Assembly: GCF_006912135.1 (NCBI RefSeq)
Contig: NZ_VIRS01000045.1
Location: forward strand, 1 to 53,710
DNA from: Cryptosporangium phraense
GTDB lineage: Bacteria; Actinomycetota; Actinomycetes; Mycobacteriales; Cryptosporangiaceae
DNA: 53,710 nucleotides
Direction of reading: 5' to 3'
A program made the translations under genes and the position numbers. This document shows, in pieces, positions 27,638-35,683 of this stretch. The stretch's first letter is position 1, and every line of letters begins with the position of its first letter. The notes below the pieces were generated by a model. That model was not told where the DNA came from. It ran no database searches and worked only from the letters and a program-made list of their open reading frames with translations.

Positions 27638-28810
27638 CTATTCGATTCCGCTGACCACGGCCTGGAACGCCAGTTCACTCGCGCCGATGAGGGCGCTGTC
27701 CCGGCCCAGCTCGGGCGTCAGGAGCCGCAGCGTCCCGCGGGACTCGGGCTTGGAGCGGCGGGCGATCTCCGCCTCGACCGCCGGCCGCTGCAGGCGAACG
27801 ATTTCCTCGAGCATGTCGTGGACGATGATCGCCTCGGGGTTGAAGACGTTTATCAGGATCCCGAGCGCCCGCCCCAGCACCACGGCCAGCTGCGCCACCG
27901 CACCGGCCGCGGGTTGCCGTCCCAGCCTCGCGTCCGAGAACACCGACGCGACCGCGCCCGAGCCCGGCGACCCGGCGCACCCGGCCGCCCGCAGCAGCGC
28001 GTGCTCGCCCAGGAACGTCTCGAGGCACCCGTTGCTGCCGCAGTGGCAGGCCGGCCCGTCGGGGTCGAGCATGATGTGCCCGATCTCGCCGGCGTATCCG
28101 CCGGCCCCGAGAATCTCGGCCCCGTCGACGATCACCCCGCCGCCGACGCCGACCGAGCCGGTCACGTAGACGACGTCACGGAGCTGACGGGCCGCCCCGC
28201 GCTGGTGCTCGGCGACCGCGCCGAGGTTCGCGTTGTTACCGATCCGAACGTCCGACCCGAGCCGCTGCCGCAACGTCGCCCCGAACGGGACGCTCCGCCA
28301 GCCGAGGTTCGGGGCGTGCACGACCAGCCCGTCCAGACGGCTGACCGTCCCCGGCACCGACACGCCGACGCCCACCAGCCGAGCGTCCCCCGGCATGCGG
28401 GCGGCGAGCCACCGCGCGTCGCGGGCGATCTGCGTGCAGGCGCCGGAGGGCGACAGCGGGGAGGCTAATGGAGTCTCCCGGCGGACGTGCACCCGGCCGC
28501 CGAGGCCGACCGCCGCCGTCACCATCCGCTCGACCTCGACCTCGACGGCGAGGACGTACGGACCGTCCCGGCGGGGAGCCACCACGTGCGACGGACGCCC
28601 GGCCTTGTCACCACCGGCCGGGACGTGCTCGTCGACCATGCCGCGCCGCACCAGGTCCGCCACCAGATCGCCGATCGTGCTCCGGTTGAGGCCGAGCGAA
28701 GCGGTGAGCTCCGCCCGGCTCATCTCTCCGTGCACGTGGATCTGCTGGAGGACCTGGCTGAGGTTGTGTCGCCGGATCTCCTCCGGACGCACGACCGTGG
28801 CTCGGGACAC
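27638..28810 (-). CDS. ROK-family transcriptional regulator (Rok7B7/XylR type)
   Basis: A 390-residue repressor with an N-terminal winged helix (MSRAELTASLGLNRSTIGDLV) and a ROK sugar-kinase-like domain. The zinc-binding ROK signature reads GEIGHIMLDPDGPACHCGSNGCLE. The GTG at 28810 begins 7 nt after the xylH stop, so the gene belongs to the xyl operon. In Streptomyces coelicolor Rok7B7 is encoded beside xylFGH and controls xylose uptake and wider carbon regulation. The same neighbourhood here supports orthology, though the gene order (downstream, co-directional) should be compared. Confidence 0.88.
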   Translation of the reverse strand: MSRATVVRPEEIRRHNLSQVLQQIHVHGEMSRAELTASLGLNRSTIGDLVADLVRRGMVDEHVPAGGDKAGRPSHVVAPRRDGPYVLAVEVEVERMVTAAVGLGGRVHVRRETPLASPLSPSGACTQIARDARWLAARMPGDARLVGVGVSVPGTVSRLDGLVVHAPNLGWRSVPFGATLRQRLGSDVRIGNNANLGAVAEHQRGAARQLRDVVYVTGSVGVGGGVIVDGAEILGAGGYAGEIGHIMLDPDGPACHCGSNGCLETFLGEHALLRAAGCAGSPGSGAVASVFSDARLGRQPAAGAVAQLAVVLGRALGILINVFNPEAIIVHDMLEEIVRLQRPAVEAEIARRSKPESRGTLRLLTPELGRDSALIGASELAFQAVVSGIE

Positions 28811-28817
28811 CGGAGGA

Positions 28818-30266
28818 TCAGTCCTCCTGCGGAGCCCTGCGGGACAGCGCGTCGGCACCGGCGGCCACCAGCAGCACCAGACCGGTGACGAGGAAGACGT
28901 ACGCCGAGCTGATGTTCTTGATCAGGTTCAGGCCGTTCGGGATCATCGCGATCACGATCGCGCCGATGATCGCGTCCCGGACCTTGCCCCGTCCGCCGAA
29001 GAGCGACGTACCGCCGATGACGGCCGCGCCCACCGCGTACAGGACGTCGGTGTTCTTACCGAAGTCGGACGGAACACCGCCCAGGTACGACGCACCGATG
29101 ATGCCGGCCAGACCGGCCATGCCCGAGCAGATGATGAACGCGGACATCCGGATGCGCTTGGTGTCCACACCGGCCCGCTTGGCCGCCTCACGGTTGCCAC
29201 CGACCGCGTAGAGGAAGCGGCCGTACTGGGTCTTGGTGAGGATCAGCGTCCAGAACACGAACACCACGGCGACGACGAGCACCGCCCACGGCACGCCCTG
29301 GATCTTCGCGAACACCGTGCGGGAACGGTCCTGGTTGAGGACGTAGACCGCGATACCGGTGATCAGCGCGATCGCTCCGCCCCGGACGAACACCAGGATC
29401 AGCGGCTCGGCCGACAGCCCTTCGCGCCGGCGGCTGATCGAGCGGTACGTGCTCGTGCCCAGGTAGATCAGCACGGCGGCCGCCCACAGCACCCACGCGA
29501 CGATGACCGGCATGTACGCGTTGTCGATCTTGTCGATCACGTCGTAGCTGCGGGTCGGGATCGCGGCCCCGGTGCCGATGAACTTCAGCAGTGCGCCCTG
29601 CCAGGCCAGGAACAGCGCCAGCGTCACGATGAACGACGGGATGCCGATCCGCGCGACGAGGAAGCCGATCAGCGTGCCGATCGAGGTGCCGATCGCGACC
29701 GAGAGGAACATCGCGAGCAGCTGGTTCGAGCCGAGCTGCGCGACCGCGATGACGATACCGACGGCGATGATCGCCACCGGGATCCACAGCCGGGCGAACG
29801 CCGCCATCACGACGGTGGCCACCATGATCAGCATCAGCGTGACGAACACGCCGGTGCCGAGGGCCGCCTGCAGGTCGCCGCCCCGGTTCAGCGCGAGCGC
29901 CATGCCGGCGGCACAGACACCGCCCGCCGTACCGGCGGACAGGTCGATCTCGCCGATCAGGAGCACGAAGACCATGCCCATGCCCAGGACCGAGATCTGC
30001 GCGGCCTGCTGGAGCAGGTTGGCGAAGTTGCCCTTGCTCAGGAAGACGTCGCTGGCGCTGGCGAAGATGATGACCAGCACCACCGCGCCCAGCACGGCCG
30101 GCAGTGCGCCGGCGTCGCCGCCCTTCACCCGCTGGACGAAGGCGCGGAACGCCTCGCTCAGGTTGCTCGGGCCGGCGTCCGAGGAGAAGGCCGCCGCGTC
30201 CGCTTCCTTGGTGCTGCCCAGCGCCGAGTCGTCGGTCGCGACGCTGTAACCCTTGTCAGTAGTCAT
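28818..30266 (-). CDS. xylH: Xylose-type ABC transporter permease (XylH-like)
   Basis: A 482-residue CUT2 permease with about 12-14 membrane segments and a 70-residue cytoplasmic N-terminus. Landmarks are LGMGMVFVLLIGEIDLSAG, VGGNREAAKRAGVDTKRIR and a large central insertion, matching the long XylH/GguB type rather than RbsC. The ATG at 30266 follows GAGGG, while an upstream ATG at 30320 has no support and overlaps xylG. It lies between xylG (10 bp) and the ROK gene (7 bp). Confidence 0.9.
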   Translation of the reverse strand: MTTDKGYSVATDDSALGSTKEADAAAFSSDAGPSNLSEAFRAFVQRVKGGDAGALPAVLGAVVLVIIFASASDVFLSKGNFANLLQQAAQISVLGMGMVFVLLIGEIDLSAGTAGGVCAAGMALALNRGGDLQAALGTGVFVTLMLIMVATVVMAAFARLWIPVAIIAVGIVIAVAQLGSNQLLAMFLSVAIGTSIGTLIGFLVARIGIPSFIVTLALFLAWQGALLKFIGTGAAIPTRSYDVIDKIDNAYMPVIVAWVLWAAAVLIYLGTSTYRSISRRREGLSAEPLILVFVRGGAIALITGIAVYVLNQDRSRTVFAKIQGVPWAVLVVAVVFVFWTLILTKTQYGRFLYAVGGNREAAKRAGVDTKRIRMSAFIICSGMAGLAGIIGASYLGGVPSDFGKNTDVLYAVGAAVIGGTSLFGGRGKVRDAIIGAIVIAMIPNGLNLIKNISSAYVFLVTGLVLLVAAGADALSRRAPQED

Positions 30267-30276
30267 TCCCAGTCCC

Positions 30277-31059
30277 TCAGAGGTTCGCGTCCGCGGTGGC
30301 GCGGGAGAGACCGAGGTCACCCGAGCGGCCGGTGGTGATCAGCTCCACGACCTGAGCCACGGTGGCGTCCTTGGCCTTGACCTCGGCGGCGATGCGGCCG
30401 AGGTAGAGGGCGTCGATCCGGTCGGAGACCTCGATCACGTCGTTCATGTTGTGCGAGATCAGCACGACGCCGAGCCCGCGGTCGGCCAGGCGGCGGACCA
30501 GGTCGAGCACCTGCCGGGTCTGGGCGACGCCCAGCGCGGCGGTCGGCTCGTCGAGGATCACGATCCGCGAGTTCCAGAGCACGGCCTTGGCGATCGCGAC
30601 GGTCTGGCGCTGGCCTCCGGAGAGGCTGCTGACCGGCTGGCGTACCGACTTGACCGTGCGGACCGAGAGGCTGGCGAGCGTCTCGCGCGCCTTCTTCTCC
30701 ATCTCGCCCTCGTCGAGCCAGCGCAGCTTGTTCTTGGACTCGCGGCCCAGGAACATGTTCTCGACGATGTCGAGGTTGTCGGCCAGCGCGAGGTCCTGAT
30801 AGACGATCTCGATGCCCAGCGCGGCCGCGTCACGCGGAGAGTTCAGCGTGACCTGCTGGCCGTCGAACAGGAACTCACCCGAGTCGATGTGGTGGATTCC
30901 GGCGATGCATTTGATCATCGTCGACTTGCCGGCGCCGTTGTCGCCGACCAGTGCGGTGACCTCGCCGGGGTAGACGGCGAAGTCGATGTCGTGCAGGACC
31001 TGGACCGGGCCGAAGCTCTTGTTGATCTTGCGCAGTTCCAGGAGTGGCTTGTCAGCCAT
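30277..31059 (-). CDS. xylG: Xylose-type ABC transporter ATP-binding protein (single domain)
   Basis: A 260-residue single ATPase domain with Walker A GDNGAGKST, signature LSGGQRQTVAIA, Walker B VILDEPTAALG and the switch His in LISHNMNDV. E. coli XylG has two fused domains; single-domain forms (as FrcA) are normal in actinobacteria and would work as a homodimer. AAGGAG lies 5 nt before the ATG. A strong stem-loop separates it from xylF. Confidence 0.92.
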   Translation of the reverse strand: MADKPLLELRKINKSFGPVQVLHDIDFAVYPGEVTALVGDNGAGKSTMIKCIAGIHHIDSGEFLFDGQQVTLNSPRDAAALGIEIVYQDLALADNLDIVENMFLGRESKNKLRWLDEGEMEKKARETLASLSVRTVKSVRQPVSSLSGGQRQTVAIAKAVLWNSRIVILDEPTAALGVAQTRQVLDLVRRLADRGLGVVLISHNMNDVIEVSDRIDALYLGRIAAEVKAKDATVAQVVELITTGRSGDLGLSRATADANL

Positions 31060-31082
31060 CGCAGCTCCTTCAGCGGCGGAAC

Positions 31083-31120
31083 GCCGGTGGACGACCCGCC
31101 GTAGCGGGCCGTCCACCGGC
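31083..31120. terminator. Long stem-loop between xylF and xylG
   Basis: Seventeen bases at 31083-31099 pair with 31104-31120 with a single mismatch around a 4-nt CGTA loop. It lies 14 nt after the xylF stop and 24 nt before the xylG start. As in other binding-protein operons, such a hairpin can stabilise the xylF mRNA or stop part of the transcripts, giving an excess of binding protein over transporter. Confidence 0.75.
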
Positions 31121-31134
31121 TGAAAGGACTTGCG

Positions 31135-32238
31135 TCAGGAGATGCCGGCAGCGGTGCAGAGCGCGGCGTACTTGTCCTTGCACAGGTCGGCCTTGGTCAC
31201 GAAGCCGTCGGCGACGACGTCCTTGACCGTGTCCTTGGTGATGGCCTTCGGCGGGAGCAGCAGCGCCGGGACCTGGCGCTTGCCCTCGGTGTCCTCGACC
31301 GTACCGGTGGTCTCGGCCTTCTCGCCCTTGAGGAGCGCGACGGCCAGCTTGACCAGACCGTTGGCCTCGTCCGCGATCGGCTTGTAGACGGTCATGTACT
31401 GGTCGCCGGCGAGGATGTTCTGCAGACCGCCGACGGTCGCGTCCTGACCGGTGACCGGCACCTTCAGGCCGTTCTTCTTCAGCACGGTGATCGCCGAGTT
31501 GCCGAGACCGTCGTTGGCCGCGAGAACGCCGTCGACCTTACCGCCGGCCGCGGTGAGCAGCTGCTCGAAGATCGTGACGGCCTTCGCGTTGTCCCAGTCC
31601 GGGACGCTCTGGTCGCCGGCCTTCTTCCAGCCCGCCTTGTACTTCGGGTCGAGCACGGAGTCGTAGCCCTGCTTGAACAGCGTGGCGTTGTTGTCCGTCG
31701 GCGAGCCGTTCAGCTCGATGATCGACGGGTTGGTCTTCTTGGCCGCGGTGAGGCCGTCGACCAGGCCCTGGCCCTGCAGCTTGCCGACCTGCACGTTGTC
31801 GAACGACACGTAGTAGTCGGCCTGCCCGCCGAGGGTCAGCCGGTCGTAGTCGATCGTCTTGACGCCGGCGGCCTTGGCCTTCGACTCGACCTGGGCGCCG
31901 GTGGCGGAGTCCAGGTTGACGATCGCGAGGACCGAGACGCCCTCCTGGATCATGCCGTCGGCGATCGAGACGAACTTGCTCTTGTCGCCGAGCGCGTTCT
32001 GGATGTCGGCCTCGACGCCGGCCTCCTTGAACGCCTTGGTCAGCAGAGGCTTGTCGAAGCTCTCCCACCGGGCGGAGGACTGCGTGTCCGGCAGGATCAC
32101 GCCGACCTTGCCCTTGGTGGCGGACGAGCCGGAGTCGGAGCTCTTGTTGTCCGAGCCAGAGTCACTATTTCCGCACGCCGCCAGCGTGAGGGCCGTGACG
32201 GCGCTGAGCGCGACCATCGTGAGCGCACGAATGCGCAT
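31135..32238 (-). CDS. xylF: Xylose-type ABC substrate-binding lipoprotein (XylF-like)
   Basis: A 367-residue sugar-binding lipoprotein; the signal peptide ends in LAAC with Cys22, followed by a Ser/Asp-rich linker. The mature start KVGVILPDTQSSARWESFDK, then IDYDRLTLG and GVLAANDGLGNSAI, are typical of XylF. GGGAAG precedes the ATG at 32238; the upstream in-frame ATG at 32328 lacks a signal peptide logic. It is the first gene of the operon xylF-xylG-xylH-ROK-GNAT and divergent from an MFS exporter. Confidence 0.92.
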   Translation of the reverse strand: MRIRALTMVALSAVTALTLAACGNSDSGSDNKSSDSGSSATKGKVGVILPDTQSSARWESFDKPLLTKAFKEAGVEADIQNALGDKSKFVSIADGMIQEGVSVLAIVNLDSATGAQVESKAKAAGVKTIDYDRLTLGGQADYYVSFDNVQVGKLQGQGLVDGLTAAKKTNPSIIELNGSPTDNNATLFKQGYDSVLDPKYKAGWKKAGDQSVPDWDNAKAVTIFEQLLTAAGGKVDGVLAANDGLGNSAITVLKKNGLKVPVTGQDATVGGLQNILAGDQYMTVYKPIADEANGLVKLAVALLKGEKAETTGTVEDTEGKRQVPALLLPPKAITKDTVKDVVADGFVTKADLCKDKYAALCTAAGIS

Positions 32239-32506
32239 GGTCTTCCCGCCTTCCCCGTTGAAGGGACCGGGTCCAGGGCGGACCGCGGTTAATTGTTGTG
32301 GGCGGGAACATATCGAGACGTGCCTCACCTGCGGAAGCCCTGTTACGGAAGCGTTACCGCGTCAGTGTTTCGCCGTGACCGCATCCTCATTGATGAGCCG
32401 ATCGGCCAGGGCGTCGATGGCCCGATCGAGCGGGGCCCGGTCAGCCGGGTCGGCAGTATCCCAGTCCCCCAACCGGCTGTCGAGCCGGAATACGTCGGAC
32501 ACGTCA

Positions 32507-32521
32507 CAACTTATAAAGTTG
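32507..32521. promoter_or_regulatory. Inverted repeat CAACTT-ATA-AAGTTG, candidate operator
   Basis: A perfect 6-3-6 palindrome 56 bp before the exporter start. Size and symmetry fit a TetR- or MarR-type repressor site controlling the exporter. No regulator gene lies next to it. Confidence 0.55.
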
Positions 32522-32527
32522 CATCAA

Positions 32528-32549
32528 ACAACCTCCGAGATAAGGTTGT
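32528..32549. promoter_or_regulatory. Inverted repeat ACAACCT-N8-AGGTTGT, candidate operator
   Basis: A perfect 7-8-7 palindrome 28 bp before the exporter start and 6 bp from the previous palindrome. The shared CAAC/GTTG ends suggest that the two sites are bound by the same kind of protein. Confidence 0.5.
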
Positions 32550-32577
32550 ACTCGTCAAGCACTCACTAAGGATGAAG

Positions 32578-34461
32578 ATGACGACTGCTACCGAGGCGCG
32601 ATCCGCCGCCGGTGCGCCACCGACCGCGGAGCCGATGTCGCACCGTCAGATCCTGGAGGCCCTGACCGGGCTCCTGCTCGGCATGTTCGTGGCGATCCTG
32701 TCGTCCACGATCGTGTCCAACGCGCTGCCGACGATCCTGACCGACCTCGAGGGCGGCGAGTCGGCGTACACCTGGGTGGTCACCAGCACGCTGCTGGCCA
32801 CGACCGCCACCACCCCGATCTGGGGCAAGCTCGCCGACCTGACCAGCAAGAAGCTGCTGGTCCAGATCGCGATCGTGATCTACGTGGCCGGGTCGGCGGT
32901 CGCCGGCCTCTCGCAGAACATCGGCGAACTGATCGCCGCCCGCACGTTCCAGGGCATCGGCGTCGGCGGCCTCACCGCGCTGACCCAGGTGATCATGGCC
33001 GCGATGATCGCGCCCCGCGAGCGCGGCCGGTACTCCGGCTACCTCGGTGCGGTGTTCGCGGTCGCGACCGTCAGCGGACCGCTGATCGGTGGCGTCATCG
33101 TCGACACGTCCTGGCTGGGCTGGCGCTGGTGCTTCTACGTCGGCGTTCCGATCGCCGCGATCGCGCTCGTCGTCCTGCAGCGGACGCTGAAGCTGCCGGT
33201 GATCCGGCGGAAGGTCAAGATCGACTACCTCGGCGCGACGCTGATCACGGCCGCGGTCTCGCTGTTGCTGATCTGGGTCTCGCTGGGCGGTAACCAGTTC
33301 GACTGGCTGTCCTGGCCGACCGCGGTCATGGTGCCGGGCGCGCTGGTGCTGGGCCTGCTGTTCGTGTTCGCCGAGACGCGGGCGTCGGAGCCGATCATCC
33401 CGCTGGCGCTGTTCCGCAACCGGACGGTCGCGCTGGCCACGGTCGCGTCGCTGTTCGTCGGGGTGGCGCTGTTCGGGGCCACGGTGTTCCTGTCGCAGTA
33501 CTTCCAGATCGCCCGGGGCGAGTCGCCGACGGTGTCCGGCCTGCTGACGCTGCCGATGATCGGCGGTCTGTTCCTCTCGTCGACGATCTCCGGACGGATC
33601 ATCACCACGACCGGCCGGTGGAAGCGGTTCCTGGTCGCCGGTGCGTTCCTGACCACCGCGGGCTTCGCGCTGATGGGCACCGCCCGCGCCGAGACGCCGT
33701 ACTGGCGGCTCGCGCTCTTCATGGCGCTGATCGGTGTCGGGCTCGGTATGACGATGCAGAACCTGGTGCTGGCCGTGCAGAACACGGTCAAGACCAGCGA
33801 GCTCGGGACGTCGTCCTCGACCGTCGCGTTCTTCCGCAGCCTCGGTGGCGCGGTGGGCGTGTCGGCCCTGGGTGCGGTGCTCGGACACCGGGTCTCGGAC
33901 TACCTGGCCTCCGGCCTGGCCGCGATCGGCGTCAAGGCCGGCTCCGGCGGTGGCGACGCGCTGCCCGACCTGGACACGCTGCCGGCCCCGGTCCGGACCG
34001 TGGTGATGGACGCCTACGGCCACGGCGCGGGTGACGTCTTCCTGGTGGCGGCTCCGTTTGCGCTGCTGGCGTTCGTCGCGGTGCTGTTCATTCGCGAGGT
34101 CGCGCTCCGCACGACGACCGGCGACACCCCGGCCGCGACCCCGGCGTCGCCGTCGGTGTCGGCGTCGGCCGTGGGCGGCCCGGACGCGGCGGCCGAGCCG
34201 ATCGACCGGGCGGTCGACACCGGTTCGGCCCGCGTCGCCATCGACGGGGTCGCGGTCCAGCCGGCCGACGAGGAAGCCGACCGTCAGCCGGTCCCGGCCG
34301 CGGTCCTGACCGCGCCCGAGACCGAGGCGGTCCCGGCCGACGCGGTCCCGGCCGGTGCCGCTCCGCGGCGGACGCGGCACCACCCCGGCCGGCACGAGGC
34401 CGGTCGGCACGAGGCCACCCGCCGTGGCGCCCGCCGCAAGGCGGAGCACGACCGTAGCTAA
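32578..34461 (+). CDS. MFS drug:H+ antiporter, DHA2 (EmrB/QacA) family
   Basis: A 627-residue exporter with about 14 membrane segments. The N-terminal part has LSSTIVSNALPTILTDL (motif D1 region), WGKLADLTSKKLL (motif A) and GVGGLTALTQVIM. Motif C is seen as GPLIGGVIVDTSWLGWRWCF. After the last helix (about residue 510) a hydrophilic tail of about 110 residues follows, Ala/Pro/Asp-rich and then His/Arg-rich with repeated GRHEA. AAGGA lies 5 nt before the ATG at 32578. Two palindromes upstream suggest repression by an unlinked regulator. A strong terminator follows directly. Confidence 0.9.
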   Translation: MTTATEARSAAGAPPTAEPMSHRQILEALTGLLLGMFVAILSSTIVSNALPTILTDLEGGESAYTWVVTSTLLATTATTPIWGKLADLTSKKLLVQIAIVIYVAGSAVAGLSQNIGELIAARTFQGIGVGGLTALTQVIMAAMIAPRERGRYSGYLGAVFAVATVSGPLIGGVIVDTSWLGWRWCFYVGVPIAAIALVVLQRTLKLPVIRRKVKIDYLGATLITAAVSLLLIWVSLGGNQFDWLSWPTAVMVPGALVLGLLFVFAETRASEPIIPLALFRNRTVALATVASLFVGVALFGATVFLSQYFQIARGESPTVSGLLTLPMIGGLFLSSTISGRIITTTGRWKRFLVAGAFLTTAGFALMGTARAETPYWRLALFMALIGVGLGMTMQNLVLAVQNTVKTSELGTSSSTVAFFRSLGGAVGVSALGAVLGHRVSDYLASGLAAIGVKAGSGGGDALPDLDTLPAPVRTVVMDAYGHGAGDVFLVAAPFALLAFVAVLFIREVALRTTTGDTPAATPASPSVSASAVGGPDAAAEPIDRAVDTGSARVAIDGVAVQPADEEADRQPVPAAVLTAPETEAVPADAVPAGAAPRRTRHHPGRHEAGRHEATRRGARRKAEHDRS

Positions 34462-34465
34462 TCCC

Positions 34466-34509
34466 GGTTAACAAAAGGCCGACCCCGTGGGGTCGGCCTT
34501 TTGTTAACC
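34466..34509. terminator. Very strong bidirectional terminator
   Basis: A perfect 21-bp stem (34466-34486 with 34489-34509) encloses only GT, so the functional loop would open to about six bases. The GC core GGCCGACCCC is flanked by A-rich and T-rich tracts (AACAAAA / TTTTGTT), giving a T-run on both strands. It starts 4 bp after the exporter stop. Confidence 0.9.
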
Positions 34510-34516
34510 TGCGCCG

Positions 34517-35683
34517 ATGGTGCGCCCGTACGACCTGGTCCTGTTCGGAGCCACCGGCTTCACCGGCGGCCTGACGGCCGAGTACCTGGCCGGGCACGCG
34601 CCACCCGGGCTCCGCTGGGCGCTGGCCGGCCGCAACGCGGCCAAACTCGCCGCGGTCCGCGACCGCCTCGAATCCGCTCCCGACGTCCTCCACGCGGACG
34701 CGACCGACGCCCGATCAGTGCGCGAGGTCGCCGAGTCGACGCGGGTGGTGGCCAGCACCGTCGGCCCGTACGTGAAGTTCGGTGAGCCGCTCGTGGCCGC
34801 GTGCGCCGAGTCCGGCACCCACTACACCGACCTCACCGGCGAACCGCGCTTCGTCGACGAGATGTACCTGCGCCACCACGACACCGCGGTCGGCTCGGGC
34901 GCCAAGCTCGTCCACGCCTGCGGGTTCGACTCGATCCCGGCCGACCTGGGCGCGTACTTCACCGTCCAGCACCTGCCCGAGGGCGTCCCGCTGCAGGTCG
35001 AGAGCTTCTACCGGGTCGCCGGGCAGGCGTCGGCGGGCACCGTGCACTCGCTGATCGGCGCGGTGGCCGACGCGCTACCGGCCCGGCGCGCCCACCGCGA
35101 GCGCCGTCGCCGCGAGGGGACGCCGGACGGACGGCGGATCGGGTTCACCGGGCCGCTCCCCCGCACCCATCCGCTCGGCCCGTGGACGGTGCCGCTGCCG
35201 ACGCTCGACCCGCAGATCGTGGCCCGGTCGGCGGCCGCACTCGACCGCTACGGCCCCGAATTCCGCTACGGGCAGTACGCGGTGATGCCGTCACCGGCCG
35301 CGGCCGCGGCCGCCGTGGTCGGCGCCGGGGCGGTGGCCGCCGCCGCGCAGATCCGGCCCGTCCGCAACGGCATCCTGCGCCGCTTCCCGTCCGGCTCCGG
35401 ACCGACCCCGGAGCAGCGCGAGGCGGGCTGGATGTCGGTCCGCTGCACCGGCGTCGGCGGTGGTCAGGGCGTGCTCACCGAGGTGTACAGCGACCGCGAC
35501 CCGGGCTACGCGTCCACCGCGATCATGCTCGGCGAGGCGACGCTGTCCCTCGCGCTCGACGACCTCCCGCCGGCCGCCGGCCAGCTGACGACCGCGGTCG
35601 CGATGGGCGACGCGCTGATCGCCCGGCTGGACGCGGCCGGCATCACGTTCCGCGTTCTCGGACGGCGGACGCTGCCGTCGTGA
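34517..35683 (+). CDS. Saccharopine dehydrogenase-like NAD(P)-binding oxidoreductase
   Basis: A 388-residue protein with an N-terminal Rossmann motif LVLFGATGFTGGLTAEYLA and family segments WALAGRNAAKL, STVGPYVKFGEPLV and HACGFDSIPADLGAY. It resembles the actinobacterial proteins annotated as trans-acting enoyl reductases, which reduce double bonds in polyketide- or lipid-derived chains. No polyketide synthase lies nearby, so the substrate is unknown. The ATG follows the terminator stem by only 7 nt with no ribosome site, so translation may need read-through or a leaderless start. The 3' end overlaps the convergent histidine kinase gene by 41 bp. Confidence 0.82.
   Translation: MVRPYDLVLFGATGFTGGLTAEYLAGHAPPGLRWALAGRNAAKLAAVRDRLESAPDVLHADATDARSVREVAESTRVVASTVGPYVKFGEPLVAACAESGTHYTDLTGEPRFVDEMYLRHHDTAVGSGAKLVHACGFDSIPADLGAYFTVQHLPEGVPLQVESFYRVAGQASAGTVHSLIGAVADALPARRAHRERRRREGTPDGRRIGFTGPLPRTHPLGPWTVPLPTLDPQIVARSAAALDRYGPEFRYGQYAVMPSPAAAAAAVVGAGAVAAAAQIRPVRNGILRRFPSGSGPTPEQREAGWMSVRCTGVGGGQGVLTEVYSDRDPGYASTAIMLGEATLSLALDDLPPAAGQLTTAVAMGDALIARLDAAGITFRVLGRRTLPS

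Larger units (their letters stand above)
32239..32577. promoter_or_regulatory. Divergent control region between xylF and the MFS exporter
   Basis: This 339-bp gap has no gene. Near the exporter it carries two inverted repeats (described separately). Nearer xylF, GTTAC is repeated directly at 32342-32346 and 32353-32357, one helical turn apart. No convincing ROK operator could be identified by eye. Confidence 0.5.

Noticed and set aside
28233-30338. A 701-codon open frame on the plus strand
   Set aside because: It is antisense to the ROK and xylH genes, which show full family motifs and ribosome sites.
32342-32357. Direct repeat of GTTAC 11 bp apart as an activator site
   Set aside because: The unit is only 5 bp and no AraC-type or similar activator is encoded nearby, so chance is a fair explanation.
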